Positions 55,601-63,635 of a stretch of DNA of 64,000 bases are shown piece by piece (the stretch's first letter is position 1; each line of letters opens with the position of its first letter). The notes under the pieces are model-generated. The model was given only the letters and a program-made list of their open reading frames with translations, was not told the DNA's origin and ran no database searches. The stretch spans positions 248,001 through 312,000 of the forward strand of contig NZ_JACVFB010000005.1 of the NCBI RefSeq assembly GCF_014529945.1. The letters are read 5' to 3'. Origin of the DNA: Chitinophaga varians. Lineage in GTDB: Bacteria > Bacteroidota > Bacteroidia > Chitinophagales > Chitinophagaceae. A program made the position numbers and the translations under genes.

Positions 55601-55670
55601 ACAAGGTTTTGCCAACTTCATGGCGCCTTCTAACCGTACCGTGATCATTGGTTTAAAAGCAACCTTTTAG
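52617..55670 (+). CDS. SusC/RagA family TonB-linked outer membrane transporter
   Basis: 1017-aa outer-membrane transporter. Signal peptide (about 1-20), carboxypeptidase-regulatory-like domain (about 22-105, ITGKVTDAKDGSPLPGVNVLIKG), the SusC signature region ALNELVVTALGIKR, plug domain with LKGSAATALYGSAAAKGAI, and a large barrel ending in a C-terminal Phe. It works with the SusD-like lipoprotein 23 nt downstream to import an oligosaccharide or peptide. No hydrolase or ECF sigma/anti-sigma pair is next to it. ATG 52617 gives a clean signal peptide; an upstream ATG at 52560 is possible. Confidence 0.95.
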   Translation: MKKGLFLWLFVTICMLHAYAQTRTITGKVTDAKDGSPLPGVNVLIKGTSKGTISGPDGNFKLEAPAGASLVFSFVGYSNQTVVTDASGNPLVVTLKGSNQALNELVVTALGIKRDKRTLTYATQEVKGASIVEAKQNNLVNALSGKVAGVQITNSSGMPGSSARIVIRGNSSLTGENQALVVIDGIPMDNGEAGNPDGALSGGGTSNRAADIDPNIIESINVLKGSAATALYGSAAAKGAIIITTKNGMGAKAGKPTVSVSSSYSFENPILPSFQDKYAQGSGGKYVNGNAGQLGSASWGPLIDTLKVGGVPVQKRDNIKDFFRTGHTTDNNVSVSGYTDKSNYLVSYSFVKTDGTMPNTDYSRHALFAKYGIELAKNLRLTTQFNYIHSDNDRLLEGNGLANPLWTVYAAPISWNPFPTTKADGSQQVYRAARNNPYWLVDNTGLTDKVNRIIPVINLSYSPLSWLTITERFGADMYVNNTDYHENVGIIGSKSVDGRLYKRDIQYQQFNHDLIVQAHKTFGTDWTTDVILGNNILSNYNNNNYVEGVGLSVPGLYTVANTSNVTSNYYLYKSRKVGFYAQANVEWRKMLTLAVTGRYDGTSVLSKDKQFYPYGSVSGGFIFTEALGMSDNKVLNFGKLRVSYSAVGNDNVGPYSLTTPYIKASVGNVNFPFQGQNGYLQSTTYAYPLKNESVKEFEVGLETKFFQNRAGLEVSYFDRKSSDLLTTSTPISGATGYPAASMNSGDMRNKGVEVVLNITPVKTKNLTWDIGVNYTKIDNKVTRLAPGLNSIFLAGFTTPGIYAFENQAYGVIMGTHFKRNDAGQMLLSDDGYPQVADDIAAIGHVTPKWLGGITSTLTWKALTFSFVLDHKHGGDILNLDNHYLLFYGTPKVTENRGSNVVFPGVIESTGKQNTLSVPYTQAYYTNIYSAADESSIEDGSFLKLRQVSLGYNFGSILKGTPFKTLAVNVTGTNFILHKNYTGSDPEVSLNGSGNGQGFANFMAPSNRTVIIGLKATF

Positions 55671-55693
55671 TAGTATTTAAAAGCATAACAATC

Positions 55694-57094
55694 ATGAGAA
55701 GATTACATATAGCCACCATATTTTTAAGCACCGTGCTGTTGGGTAGCGGCTGTAAAAAGTTCCTGGATGTGAACCAGGATCCTAATAACCCGATGGAAGT
55801 ATCGGAAAAACTGATTCTTCCGCCAGTAGAAGTGACGGTGTCCACACAGGTAGTGGGCGGCTTCAATGGCGTGAATGGCGCTTATTGGATGCAGCAGTTG
55901 TCTCAAAACCAGCCGTCACCCGGTCAGGAAACCTACCGTATTTTCCCGGTAGATGTGGACAACACCTGGACTTTCTACATCTATCCCAACATCCTCAACA
56001 ACCTCCGGTTGATGATGGACCAGGCCAGGGCTGCCGGTCATAATGAATACATGGCGATAGGTAAAACGCTGTTTGCCTTCAACCTGGCTATTGCCACAGA
56101 CGTGTGGGGCAATGTGCCTTACACCGATGCGATGAAGCTGCCGGCTATTTCCCGCCCGAAATATGACAGTCAGGAATCTATCTATCAGCAGCTGCAGGCA
56201 ACACTTGACAGTGCCATCTACTTTGCCAGCCAGCCGAAAAGCGCTATTGCGCCCGGTTCAGATGACTACATCTATCAGGGTAATATGACCAAATGGAAAA
56301 AACTGGCTTACATGCTGAAAGCCCGTTTTTACCTGCGCCTGACCAAAGCGCCCGGTCATACCGCTGCTGCACAGGCAGATCTCGCCCTTGCCGCGCTGGC
56401 CAATGCTTTCGCTGACAACAGTGACAACGCCACCGTAACTTATACCGGCGCTGCACAGGCAGAAAGCCCCTGGTTTAAAAACACAGAACCAGGCGCCGGC
56501 GGTGTGGTAATGAACAAAACCTTCATTGATTTTCTGAAAAGCAATAGCGACCCTCGCCTGCCCATCATCGCTACCACAGACGTAGATGGCGGTTATACCG
56601 GTCGTACCCCTGGTGCTACAACTGTTCCCGATCCAACCGTGCTGTCACAGGTGAACAGCTTCTACGCATCAGCTGATGCGCCGCTGTACCTCGCTACCTA
56701 CGCAGAAGCGATGTTCATCAAGGCTGAGGCTACTTTCCTGAAATCAGGCGCCGCTGCCGCCACACCGGTATACCAGGCTGCTATCAAAGCTTCCATGGAT
56801 ATGCTGAAGGTAGGTGCTGCTGATGCGCAGACTTATATCAACAGCCGCCCTGCGCTCACAGATGCCAATGCTATACAGCAGATCATCTATGAAAAATATG
56901 TGGCAGGCTTCCTCTCTATCGAAACCTACAACGACTGGAGACGTACGGGTTATCCGCAGTTGTCACTGCCGGAAAATCCTTTCGTGAACTACATTCCAAG
57001 AAGATGGCCTTATCCTTCCAATGAGATTCTGGCCAATCCTCAACCGGATCAGAAGGTGACTACCGCTGACCGTGTATGGTGGGACGCGAAATAA
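55694..57094 (+). CDS. SusD/RagB family outer-membrane lipoprotein
   Basis: 466-aa surface lipoprotein (signal peptide ending LGSGC, Cys20; mature protein begins CKKFLDVNQDPNNP). TPR-like helices and the C-terminal EAMFIKAEATFLKSG and YNDWRRTGYPQL segments mark the SusD-like_2 group. It forms the lid over the SusC-type transporter and binds the ligand. It is the last gene of the pair; a nested inverted repeat begins at its stop codon and runs to guaB. Confidence 0.94.
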   Translation: MRRLHIATIFLSTVLLGSGCKKFLDVNQDPNNPMEVSEKLILPPVEVTVSTQVVGGFNGVNGAYWMQQLSQNQPSPGQETYRIFPVDVDNTWTFYIYPNILNNLRLMMDQARAAGHNEYMAIGKTLFAFNLAIATDVWGNVPYTDAMKLPAISRPKYDSQESIYQQLQATLDSAIYFASQPKSAIAPGSDDYIYQGNMTKWKKLAYMLKARFYLRLTKAPGHTAAAQADLALAALANAFADNSDNATVTYTGAAQAESPWFKNTEPGAGGVVMNKTFIDFLKSNSDPRLPIIATTDVDGGYTGRTPGATTVPDPTVLSQVNSFYASADAPLYLATYAEAMFIKAEATFLKSGAAAATPVYQAAIKASMDMLKVGAADAQTYINSRPALTDANAIQQIIYEKYVAGFLSIETYNDWRRTGYPQLSLPENPFVNYIPRRWPYPSNEILANPQPDQKVTTADRVWWDAK

Positions 57095-57210
57095 TTACGA
57101 ATTACTAATTACGAATTTAAAAGCGAAGACCTGAGCATATAATATCGCTCAGGTCTTCGCTTTTTTAAATTCTTATTAATCTCCGCTTACTAATTCGTAA
57201 TTCGTAATTG
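57093..57210. repeat. Nested inverted repeat between susD-like gene and guaB
   Basis: The inner hairpin has a perfect 18-bp stem, AAAAGCGAAGACCTGAGC (57119-57136) against 57147-57164, with a 10-nt loop. The outer arms are AT-rich inverted words: AATTACGAATTACTAATTAC at the left (57093-57118) and ACTAATTCGTAATTCGTAAT at the right (57189-57210). It spans the whole gap between the convergent stop codons and overlaps the TAA of the SusD-like gene. It probably terminates transcription in both directions. Confidence 0.85.
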
Positions 57211-57211
57211 A

Positions 57212-58684
57212 TTATCGGCTGTAGTTCGGTGCTTCTTTAGTGATCACCACATCGTGAGGGTGGTTTTCTTTCACGGTAGCAGCGGTGATTTTTACAAACT
57301 GAGCACCCTGCAGGGCTTTCACGTCTTTAGAACCAGTGAGGCCCATACCTGCACGCAGACCGCCAACGAATTGCTGGATGACTTCAGACAGGTAACCTTT
57401 GTAAGGTACACGACCTACGATGCCTTCCGGAACCAGTTTCTTGATATCATCTTCATCCTGGAAGTAGCGGTCTTTACTACCTTCCTGCATGGCTTCGATA
57501 GAGCCCATGCCGCGGTAGGACTTGAATTTACGGCCTTCGTAGATGATAGTTTCTCCGGGGCTTTCTTCCACACCGGCGAAGATGGAACCGGCCATGATAC
57601 AGGAAGCGCCGGCGGCGATTGCTTTTACCATATCACCGGTATAACGGATACCGCCATCGGCGATTACCGGAATACCCAGTTTCTTCAGTGCTTCAGATGC
57701 TTCCAGAATAGCGGACAATTGAGGGAAACCAGCGCCGGTTACGATACGGGTGGTACAGATAGAGCCTGGTCCCACACCTACCTTCACAGCGTCAGCGCCT
57801 GCCTGTGCCAGTGCCAGCGCACCTTCTGCGGTAGCTACGTTACCGGCAATCACCTGCAGTTTCGGGAAAGCTTTCTTTAATTTTTTGAGTGTGTTGATCA
57901 CCGCGATAGAGTGACCATGGGAGCTGTCCAGACAAACTACGTCAACACCTACGTTGATGAGAGCCTGGGCGCGGTCCAGTACATCGGGGGTAATGCCCAG
58001 TGCAGCACCTACCAGCAAACGGCCAAATTCATCTTTTACGGCATTGGGATAGCTGGTCAGCTGCAGAATGTCGCGATAAGTGATCAGGCCAACCAGTTTA
58101 CCTTGTTTGTTAACAACCGGCAGCTTTTCAATTTTATATTGCTGAAGGATTTTTTCCGCCTTTTTCAGATCGGTGCCTTCTGGTGCTGTGATGAGTTTTT
58201 CACTGGTCATTACTTCTGATACCAGGCGCTTTTTGTTTCTTTCGAAACGCAGGTCCCTGTTAGTCAGAATACCAACCAGTTTGTTATTGTCATCGATAAT
58301 GGGAATACCACCAATGCCGTTTTCTTTCATGAGCTTCAGCGCCTGGCCAATAGTGGCATCGGCTTTCAGGGTAACGGGGTCCATAATCAGACCGCTTTCG
58401 CTACGTTTTACCCTTCTTACCATCTCCGCTTGTCTTTCGATGCTCATGTTTTTGTGGAGAATACCTATACCCCCTTCTCTCGCCAGCGCGATAGCCAGAT
58501 TGGCTTCTGTCACAGTGTCCATAGCCGCTGATACCATCGGAATGTTCAGACGTATGTTCTTGGTGAGTTGCGTAGAGATGTTTACTTCTTTAGGCAGAAC
58601 TTCGCTGTAGGCCGGCACGAGGAGCACGTCGTCAAAGGTAAGGCCGTCAGCTACAAATTTGGGTTTAGATTTTCCCGCAGGCAT
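57212..58684 (-). CDS. guaB: Inosine-5'-monophosphate dehydrogenase GuaB
   Basis: 490-aa enzyme that oxidises IMP to XMP with NAD, the first committed step to GMP. The catalytic barrel is interrupted by two CBS domains (about 100-210). The active-site Cys310 lies in [15 protein letters not shown], the phosphate-binding loop in [11 protein letters not shown], and the flap and Arg in [13 protein letters not shown]. Length and order match the family. Its 5' leader carries a 9-bp inverted repeat (58688-58696 / 58709-58717) just before the ATG. Confidence 0.97.
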   Translation of the reverse strand: MPAGKSKPKFVADGLTFDDVLLVPAYSEVLPKEVNISTQLTKNIRLNIPMVSAAMDTVTEANLAIALAREGGIGILHKNMSIERQAEMVRRVKRSESGLIMDPVTLKADATIGQALKLMKENGIGGIPIIDDNNKLVGILTNRDLRFERNKKRLVSEVMTSEKLITAPEGTDLKKAEKILQQYKIEKLPVVNKQGKLVGLITYRDILQLTSYPNAVKDEFGRLLVGAALGITPDVLDRAQALINVGVDVVCLDSSHGHSIAVINTLKKLKKAFPKLQVIAGNVATAEGALALAQAGADAVKVGVGPGSICTTRIVTGAGFPQLSAILEASEALKKLGIPVIADGGIRYTGDMVKAIAAGASCIMAGSIFAGVEESPGETIIYEGRKFKSYRGMGSIEAMQEGSKDRYFQDEDDIKKLVPEGIVGRVPYKGYLSEVIQQFVGGLRAGMGLTGSKDVKALQGAQFVKITAATVKENHPHDVVITKEAPNYSR

Positions 58685-58720
58685 GATGCAATTATTAATC
58701 AGTTAAAAAATAATTGCACG

Positions 58721-58728
58721 CAAATGTA
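58721..58728 (-). promoter_or_regulatory. Candidate -7 promoter element for guaB
   Basis: CAAATGTA on the plus strand reads TACATTTG on the minus strand, an exact TAnnTTTG match 37 nt before the guaB ATG. The -33 element is unclear. The predicted transcript would start near the 9-bp inverted repeat in the leader. Confidence 0.45.
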
Positions 58729-58815
58729 GCTCTATTTTGCCAATAAATAAAATATTCACCACCAACACACCCCTGATGGACTGTTAATATTACGTTATTA
58801 ACATTGGTCGTGTAT

Positions 58816-59916
58816 CTATACTATTAGCTCGTAACGCTGTCCGGGTAAGCTTTTGAGTACACTTTGCATTTCAAGCCTGAACAACGCCTCCGCCACCTGA
58901 CTACCCGTGAGGCCGGTCAACAGATACAACTCTTCCACGTGCCGTGGCGACTTCTCCCGGAATAATTGCATCAGCTGCTGTTCATTGTCTGACAATTGTA
59001 AAAACAATTCCCGCTGGACGACCGGCGGCTTTGACGGTTCTTCCCATCCCATCATCTGTAAAACATCTGCTGCGCCAGTGATCAACATCGCTTTATTGTT
59101 TTTAATCAGATGATTACAGCCTGCTGCCTGCGGATCATCTGCTCTTCCCGGAACACAGAACACGTCCCGGTGATAACCACCTGCCAGGTCTGCCGTAATG
59201 AGGGATCCGCCCTGCAACCCGCTTTCTATGACAATGGTAGCATCACAGATACCGGCTACGATACGGTTGCGCTTAGGGAAGTTCTGCCTGTCGGGCAGAT
59301 GCCCGCTCATAAAATCGGTCAACAGCCCGCCCTGTGCCATCATGGCTACAGCGGTGCCTTTATGCGCCGCCGGGTAAATACGGTCCAGCCCATGCGCCAG
59401 CACGCCAATAGTGGGCGTACCTGCCTGCAAAGCCGTTTCGTGGGCCAATATGTCAATGCCATATGCCAGTCCGCTCACTACTGTTACCTGCGCGGCAGCC
59501 AGCTCTTCCGTGAGCTGCCGGCAAATACGCCGGCCATACGATGATGGCTTCCTGGTGCCTACCACACTCACCATCCGCGTTGTATTCAGCGAAGCAGCAC
59601 CTTTAAAATATAACAGCGAAGGACTGTCGTAACAATGATGCAGCCGCTGTGGATACTCCGGGTCCGTACAGAACAATGCCCGGATACCATACTTCTCTAT
59701 AAAAAGTATCTCTTTCTCCGCTGCGCTGAAATCACGGAAACTACGAATGGCATTGGCCCTGACGCTGCCTACGGTTTCTATGCATTCCAGTTCGCGCCGC
59801 CGCGCACGGAAAATATCACCGGCACTGCCAAATGTTTCCAGCAGCTTACGGACAATCACATCACCAATTAAAGGAATACGGGTTAAGGCTATCTGGTATA
59901 GCAACTCCTGGGACAT
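58816..59916 (-). CDS. dprA: DNA-processing protein DprA
   Basis: 366-aa single-stranded-DNA binding protein that loads RecA in natural transformation. It has an N-terminal helix-hairpin-helix/SAM-like part (about 1-80), the Rossmann-fold core MVSVVGTRKPSSYGRR, VVSGLAYGIDILAHETAL and IVIESGLQGGSLITADLA, and a C-terminal winged-helix (DprA_WH-like) tail. ATG 59916 (MSQELLYQIALTRIP) was chosen; an ATG 9 nt upstream is less conserved. DprA is widespread also in non-competent bacteria, so transformation is not implied. Confidence 0.94.
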   Translation of the reverse strand: MSQELLYQIALTRIPLIGDVIVRKLLETFGSAGDIFRARRRELECIETVGSVRANAIRSFRDFSAAEKEILFIEKYGIRALFCTDPEYPQRLHHCYDSPSLLYFKGAASLNTTRMVSVVGTRKPSSYGRRICRQLTEELAAAQVTVVSGLAYGIDILAHETALQAGTPTIGVLAHGLDRIYPAAHKGTAVAMMAQGGLLTDFMSGHLPDRQNFPKRNRIVAGICDATIVIESGLQGGSLITADLAGGYHRDVFCVPGRADDPQAAGCNHLIKNNKAMLITGAADVLQMMGWEEPSKPPVVQRELFLQLSDNEQQLMQLFREKSPRHVEELYLLTGLTGSQVAEALFRLEMQSVLKSLPGQRYELIV

Positions 59917-60006
59917 AACAAACAATTTCCTTTTAAATTACGATTTTCCTATCAGCACACATGTTGCGGGAACCAATTATTTTTGCAGTCAACAACAGTA
60001 ATTTTT

Positions 60007-60822
60007 ATGATGATGAAAAGGTTATGGACAGGCGCACTGCTGCTGGGAATGCTGGCCTGTAAAACAACAACGCCCGTAGCTGTGCAAACACCCGCTGCAC
60101 CGGCTACACAACTCACGCCCTACGGCCCCGCATGGGCTGCTTTATGGCAGCAACAGGCCGGTGAATACAAAGCCCTCTGCCTGCAAGCCTATCAACTGGC
60201 GGCTTTGCGGCTCGATCAATACCTGACACAACCCCATCATCTGCCACTCGCTGTGGTAACAGACATCGATGAAACAGTACTCGATAACAGCCCGTACACT
60301 GTACATCAGGCATTCAACGGCAAAAGTTATGACGAGAAAAGCTGGGTGGAATGGACCGCCAGGGCCATCGCTGACACAGTACCCGGCGCGCCTGCTTTCT
60401 TTAAATATGCTGCCTCCAAAGGGGTGAAGGTTTTTTACATTACCAACAGATTGGAAACAGAAAGGGCGGCTACACTGAAAAACCTGCAACGCTACGGCTT
60501 CCCCGACGCGGACGATCAGCACCTGCTGCTGAAAACAGCCGGCTCCGGTAAAGAACCCCGCCGCCAACAGGTATTGCAGCAGTATGAAATTGTACTGCTC
60601 TTCGGTGATAACCTCAGCGACTTCGCCGCTGCTTTCGATAAAAAACCGGTTGCAGAAAGGAATGCTGCCGCGCTACAATCCGCTGCCAGCTTCGGTAGCC
60701 GGTTCATCGTACTGCCTAATCCTATGTATGGCGACTGGGAAGGGGCGTTGTACAACTATCAGTATAAACTCACGCCATCACAAAAAGACAGTGTGATGAA
60801 AACGCGGTTGCTTAACTACTAG
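60007..60822 (+). CDS. 5'-nucleotidase, lipoprotein e(P4) family (HAD acid phosphatase)
   Basis: 271-aa predicted lipoprotein (LLGMLAC, Cys18). The HAD class B/C acid phosphatase core has the nucleophile and acid/base aspartates in VVTDIDETVLDN (Asp86, Asp88), the second motif in VFYITNRLE, and the acidic motif in LLFGDNLSDF. In Haemophilus e(P4) it dephosphorylates NMN and other nucleotides; substrate here is not proven. Three consecutive ATG codons (60007, 60010, 60013) could serve as start. A nested inverted repeat begins after its stop. Confidence 0.9.
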   Translation: MMMKRLWTGALLLGMLACKTTTPVAVQTPAAPATQLTPYGPAWAALWQQQAGEYKALCLQAYQLAALRLDQYLTQPHHLPLAVVTDIDETVLDNSPYTVHQAFNGKSYDEKSWVEWTARAIADTVPGAPAFFKYAASKGVKVFYITNRLETERAATLKNLQRYGFPDADDQHLLLKTAGSGKEPRRQQVLQQYEIVLLFGDNLSDFAAAFDKKPVAERNAAALQSAASFGSRFIVLPNPMYGDWEGALYNYQYKLTPSQKDSVMKTRLLNY

Positions 60823-60827
60823 TTTTT

Positions 60828-60986
60828 TTTCACGCAAAGACGCAAAGCAGCAAAGGCGCTAAGACAATAAAAGAAAACAAAGAAAGCAAAGGAGCGGACA
60901 CCAAATGTGATCTCCGCTCCTTTGCTTTCTTACAATTCTTAAAAATATTTCTTAGCGTCTTTGCTGCTTTGCGTCTTTGCGTGAAA
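60828..60986. repeat. Nested inverted repeat between the e(P4) gene and the PorE-like gene
   Basis: Outer arms of 37 nt (60828-60864 / 60950-60986), inverted with a single mismatch, begin TTTCACGCAAAGACGCAAAG. They enclose an inner stem of 18 bp (60881-60898 / 60913-60930), starting AGAAAGCAAAGGAGCGGA. The right arm ends at 60986, directly next to the stop codon of the convergent gene at 60987. It shares the AGAAAGCAAAGGAGCG core and CACGCAAAG words with the repeat at 16300, so both belong to one family. Confidence 0.9.
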
Positions 60987-62876
60987 CTATTCCACGCTCA
61001 CAATACGGAATACCGTTCTCCTGTTCGCGGCGCGTCCTTCCTCGGTATCATTGGTGGCAATCGGCTGCGTTTCCCCATAGCCTTTGAAGGTAAGGCGGTT
61101 CGCGGCAATACCTTTGTCTGTCAGGTATTTTACAACTGCCTTGGCCCGATTGGTTGACAGTACCATGTTGTCTTTATCAGCCCCCACATTGTCGGTGTGG
61201 CCGGTGATCTCGATTTTAATCACGGGGTTGTCCTGCATCAGTTTCACGAGTTTGTCCAGTTCGGTCACCGACGCCGGTTCGAGGCTGTACTGGTTGCTCT
61301 GGAAGAAGATGTTATGCAGGATAATGCTGGCGTTGACGGCCAGTGGCTGCAACGGAATGTTTTTCTCAAACGGTACGCCGGGGTGATGATCTTTCAGGGA
61401 GAAGTTATCGGAATAGAACAAATATCCCTTTTTATTCACGTGGAAAGCATAGTCTTTCCCTACCGGCAACGGTGCCAGGAAATCGCCGTTATCGTTTGTT
61501 TTAACTGCCGCAATCGGGTACCCGCCTTGCAGGTCTATCACGTCGATATTGGCGGTAAGCCTTTGATGTGTAGTGGTGTCGTATACAAAACCTTTTACAT
61601 AGAGGGTTTGCAGGGGACGGGCTTCGGGATACAATTCAAAGCGGTAGATGTCGAGTGCGCCGCGGGTGTCTGAGCGGTCGGAGGCAAAATAGGCCGTTTT
61701 ACCATTGGCTTCTACTACCAGTGATGCGTCTTCATCGATGGTATTAATAGGATAACCCAGATTGGTGGCGGGGCCCCAGCTGCCATCGGGCTGGCGGCGG
61801 GAGTAGAAGATATCGAGGCCTCCATAGCCGGGATGCCCGTTGGAAGCGAAGTACAGCGTTTGTCCATCAGCGTGGATAAAGGGAGTGGTTTCTCTGCCGC
61901 GGGTGTTAATATTAGGTCCAAGTCGCTCCGGAACGCTCCAGCGGCCATTTTCAAGCCGACGGCTCATAAAGATGTCGGCACCTGCATCAGATGTTTCGCG
62001 GGCGAAATACAACGTTTGTTTGTCGGCAGAGAGGCAGGGCTGAGATTCCCAGTCACGTGTATTGATCGGTGCCCCGATGTTCTGCGGTGGTGTCCAGCCG
62101 TTGGGTGTTTTCTCGGAATAGTAGATGTCGCAGCTGCCTTTGCCTTCAGGGAATTCACAGCCGGTGAACACAAGTAAGGTACCATCCTGGGAGATGTTCT
62201 GGGCGCCTTCGTTGAAGGAGGTGTTTACCGGTTCTCCCATATTCTGTGCGGGCTGCCAGCCGCTGCTGTCGCGGTGAGAGATGAAGAAGTCCTCATTGCG
62301 GCCATTAACGCGGCGTGTATAGATCAGCGTTTGTGCATCGATGGTGAGTGACGGAAAGTACTCCGGGTCCTGACTGTTGATATGATCTCCCAGATTTTCA
62401 GGATGGAAAGGGACCTGTTGATGTTGGGTGACTGCAAACTCATAATTATCTCTGAGTCTTTCTGCGTTTTTATTCAATGTTTTGCTGGTGGCAAGATATT
62501 GACGGATAGCATTCAATGCGCTTTGAAAGTCGCCGGTGCCGGCGAGAGAGCGGGAATAGGCTACCATGACCGGTTTGAGGCCGCTGCTATCGAGTTGTTT
62601 TAATTTTGTGAAACTTTCTTTGGCGGCGGAATAGTCTTTCAGATCGATGTAGCAGAGGCCCATCTGACCATAGGCATCGGTAAAGCCGGGCGCCGCTTTG
62701 ATAGCGTTCTGCAGCAGGCTGATGGCTTCTTTGCTTTTATACATGCGGACAGCGTCTACTGCCTCATCAAAAAAGGCTTTGGCTTTCTTAGGGGCTGTTT
62801 CATAGGTGACAGTCTGGGCCTGCGTTTGCAGGCAGCAGCACCATAAACAGGCGGATAATAACAGCGCACGTTTCAT
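60987..62876 (-). CDS. OmpA family protein with TPR, PD40 propeller and carboxypeptidase-like domains (PorE-like)
   Basis: 629-aa exported protein (signal peptide about 1-21). Order: TPR region (about 30-140), WD40-like PD40 beta-propeller (about 160-400, repeated W-P-x-N-x-G and IN-T patterns), a carboxypeptidase-regulatory-like domain (about 415-500), and a C-terminal OmpA peptidoglycan-binding domain (ITGHTDNVGADKDN; GYGETQPIATND). This order is that of PorE of the Porphyromonas gingivalis type IX system, but Bacteroidota carry many such paralogues, so PorE is a suggestion. ATG 62876 was chosen; an in-frame ATG at 62936 lies before the hairpin. Confidence 0.85.
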   Translation of the reverse strand: MKRALLLSACLWCCCLQTQAQTVTYETAPKKAKAFFDEAVDAVRMYKSKEAISLLQNAIKAAPGFTDAYGQMGLCYIDLKDYSAAKESFTKLKQLDSSGLKPVMVAYSRSLAGTGDFQSALNAIRQYLATSKTLNKNAERLRDNYEFAVTQHQQVPFHPENLGDHINSQDPEYFPSLTIDAQTLIYTRRVNGRNEDFFISHRDSSGWQPAQNMGEPVNTSFNEGAQNISQDGTLLVFTGCEFPEGKGSCDIYYSEKTPNGWTPPQNIGAPINTRDWESQPCLSADKQTLYFARETSDAGADIFMSRRLENGRWSVPERLGPNINTRGRETTPFIHADGQTLYFASNGHPGYGGLDIFYSRRQPDGSWGPATNLGYPINTIDEDASLVVEANGKTAYFASDRSDTRGALDIYRFELYPEARPLQTLYVKGFVYDTTTHQRLTANIDVIDLQGGYPIAAVKTNDNGDFLAPLPVGKDYAFHVNKKGYLFYSDNFSLKDHHPGVPFEKNIPLQPLAVNASIILHNIFFQSNQYSLEPASVTELDKLVKLMQDNPVIKIEITGHTDNVGADKDNMVLSTNRAKAVVKYLTDKGIAANRLTFKGYGETQPIATNDTEEGRAANRRTVFRIVSVE

Positions 62877-62907
62877 AAGTGTATCTGGGTTGTGTGACGA
62901 AGATAAA

Positions 62908-62960
62908 AGATAAAACGAAGAAGCCACTGCTTTCATTGCAGTGGCCTCTTCGTTTTATCT
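62908..62960 (-). terminator. Long hairpin between queE and the PorE-like gene
   Basis: 23-nt arms (62908-62930 / 62938-62960) pair with one mismatch around a 7-nt loop; the core is CCACTGC / GCAGTGG. In the minus direction it lies 12 nt after the queE stop codon, so it is a probable terminator for queE. The outer AGATAAAA words repeat just outside the arms. Confidence 0.75.
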
Positions 62961-62972
62961 TATCTTATCCTG

Positions 62973-63599
62973 TTACGGTACATTGATATATTTATGTACC
63001 TGTAAAGACAGGCCCCATTCGGGGTGTTCTTTGATGTAGTCGATGATCAGCGGCGTCATTTCTGCGCTGCGGTCCCATTCCGGCGCGAGGTACAGCTTAC
63101 ATTGTTTGCTGACCAGTGCGGCATATTTTTCTGCCCAGGCGAAGTCGGATTTGTTGAAGATGACCACTTTCAGTTCGCTGGCCACTTTACAAACTTCCGG
63201 CAACGGCGCTTTGAATTTTTTGGGTGACAGGGTAATCCAGTCCCAGCTGCCGCTTAGCGGTGAGGAGCCGGATGTTTCCATATGGGTACGGAATCCTTTT
63301 TTATGCAGGGCTTTGGTGAGCGCGTCCAGGTTGTGCATCAACGGTTCGCCGCCGGTGATAACCGCGAGGCGGCCCGGTTGGGCAGCAGCCTCTTCCACGA
63401 TATCCGTGATCTCGCGTTGTGGGTGTTTTAAGGCATCCCAGCTCTCTTTTACGTCGCACCAATGGCAACCTACGTCACAACCACCCAGCCTGATAAAATA
63501 GGCTGCCTTGCCCTGATAGTAGCCTTCACCCTGAAGGGTGTAGAAACTCTCCATCACCGGCAGGGTGCTGGTCTTGGTATTTGTTGTAATAACTGACAT
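62973..63599 (-). CDS. queE: 7-carboxy-7-deazaguanine synthase QueE
   Basis: 208-aa radical-SAM enzyme that turns 6-carboxytetrahydropterin, the product of QueD, into 7-carboxy-7-deazaguanine. The iron-sulfur Cys triad is C41, C45 and C48 in RLGGCDVGCHWCD; FYTLQGEGYYQG precedes it and the SAM-binding GGEPLMH follows. It is about the family's usual size. Located 45 kb from queD in this window; queC and queF are not seen. Purpose may be queuosine in tRNA or a 7-deazaguanine DNA modification. Confidence 0.92.
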   Translation of the reverse strand: MSVITTNTKTSTLPVMESFYTLQGEGYYQGKAAYFIRLGGCDVGCHWCDVKESWDALKHPQREITDIVEEAAAQPGRLAVITGGEPLMHNLDALTKALHKKGFRTHMETSGSSPLSGSWDWITLSPKKFKAPLPEVCKVASELKVVIFNKSDFAWAEKYAALVSKQCKLYLAPEWDRSAEMTPLIIDYIKEHPEWGLSLQVHKYINVP

Positions 63600-63635
63600 G
63601 ATTTACGGCACAAAGTTCGGTATTTACCGCAACTT

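Noticed and set aside
16300-60986. CGCAAAG word clusters as a CRISPR array or telomere-like array
   Set aside because: Copies are inverted and nested around hairpins, not direct repeats with unique spacers, and no cas genes are present.
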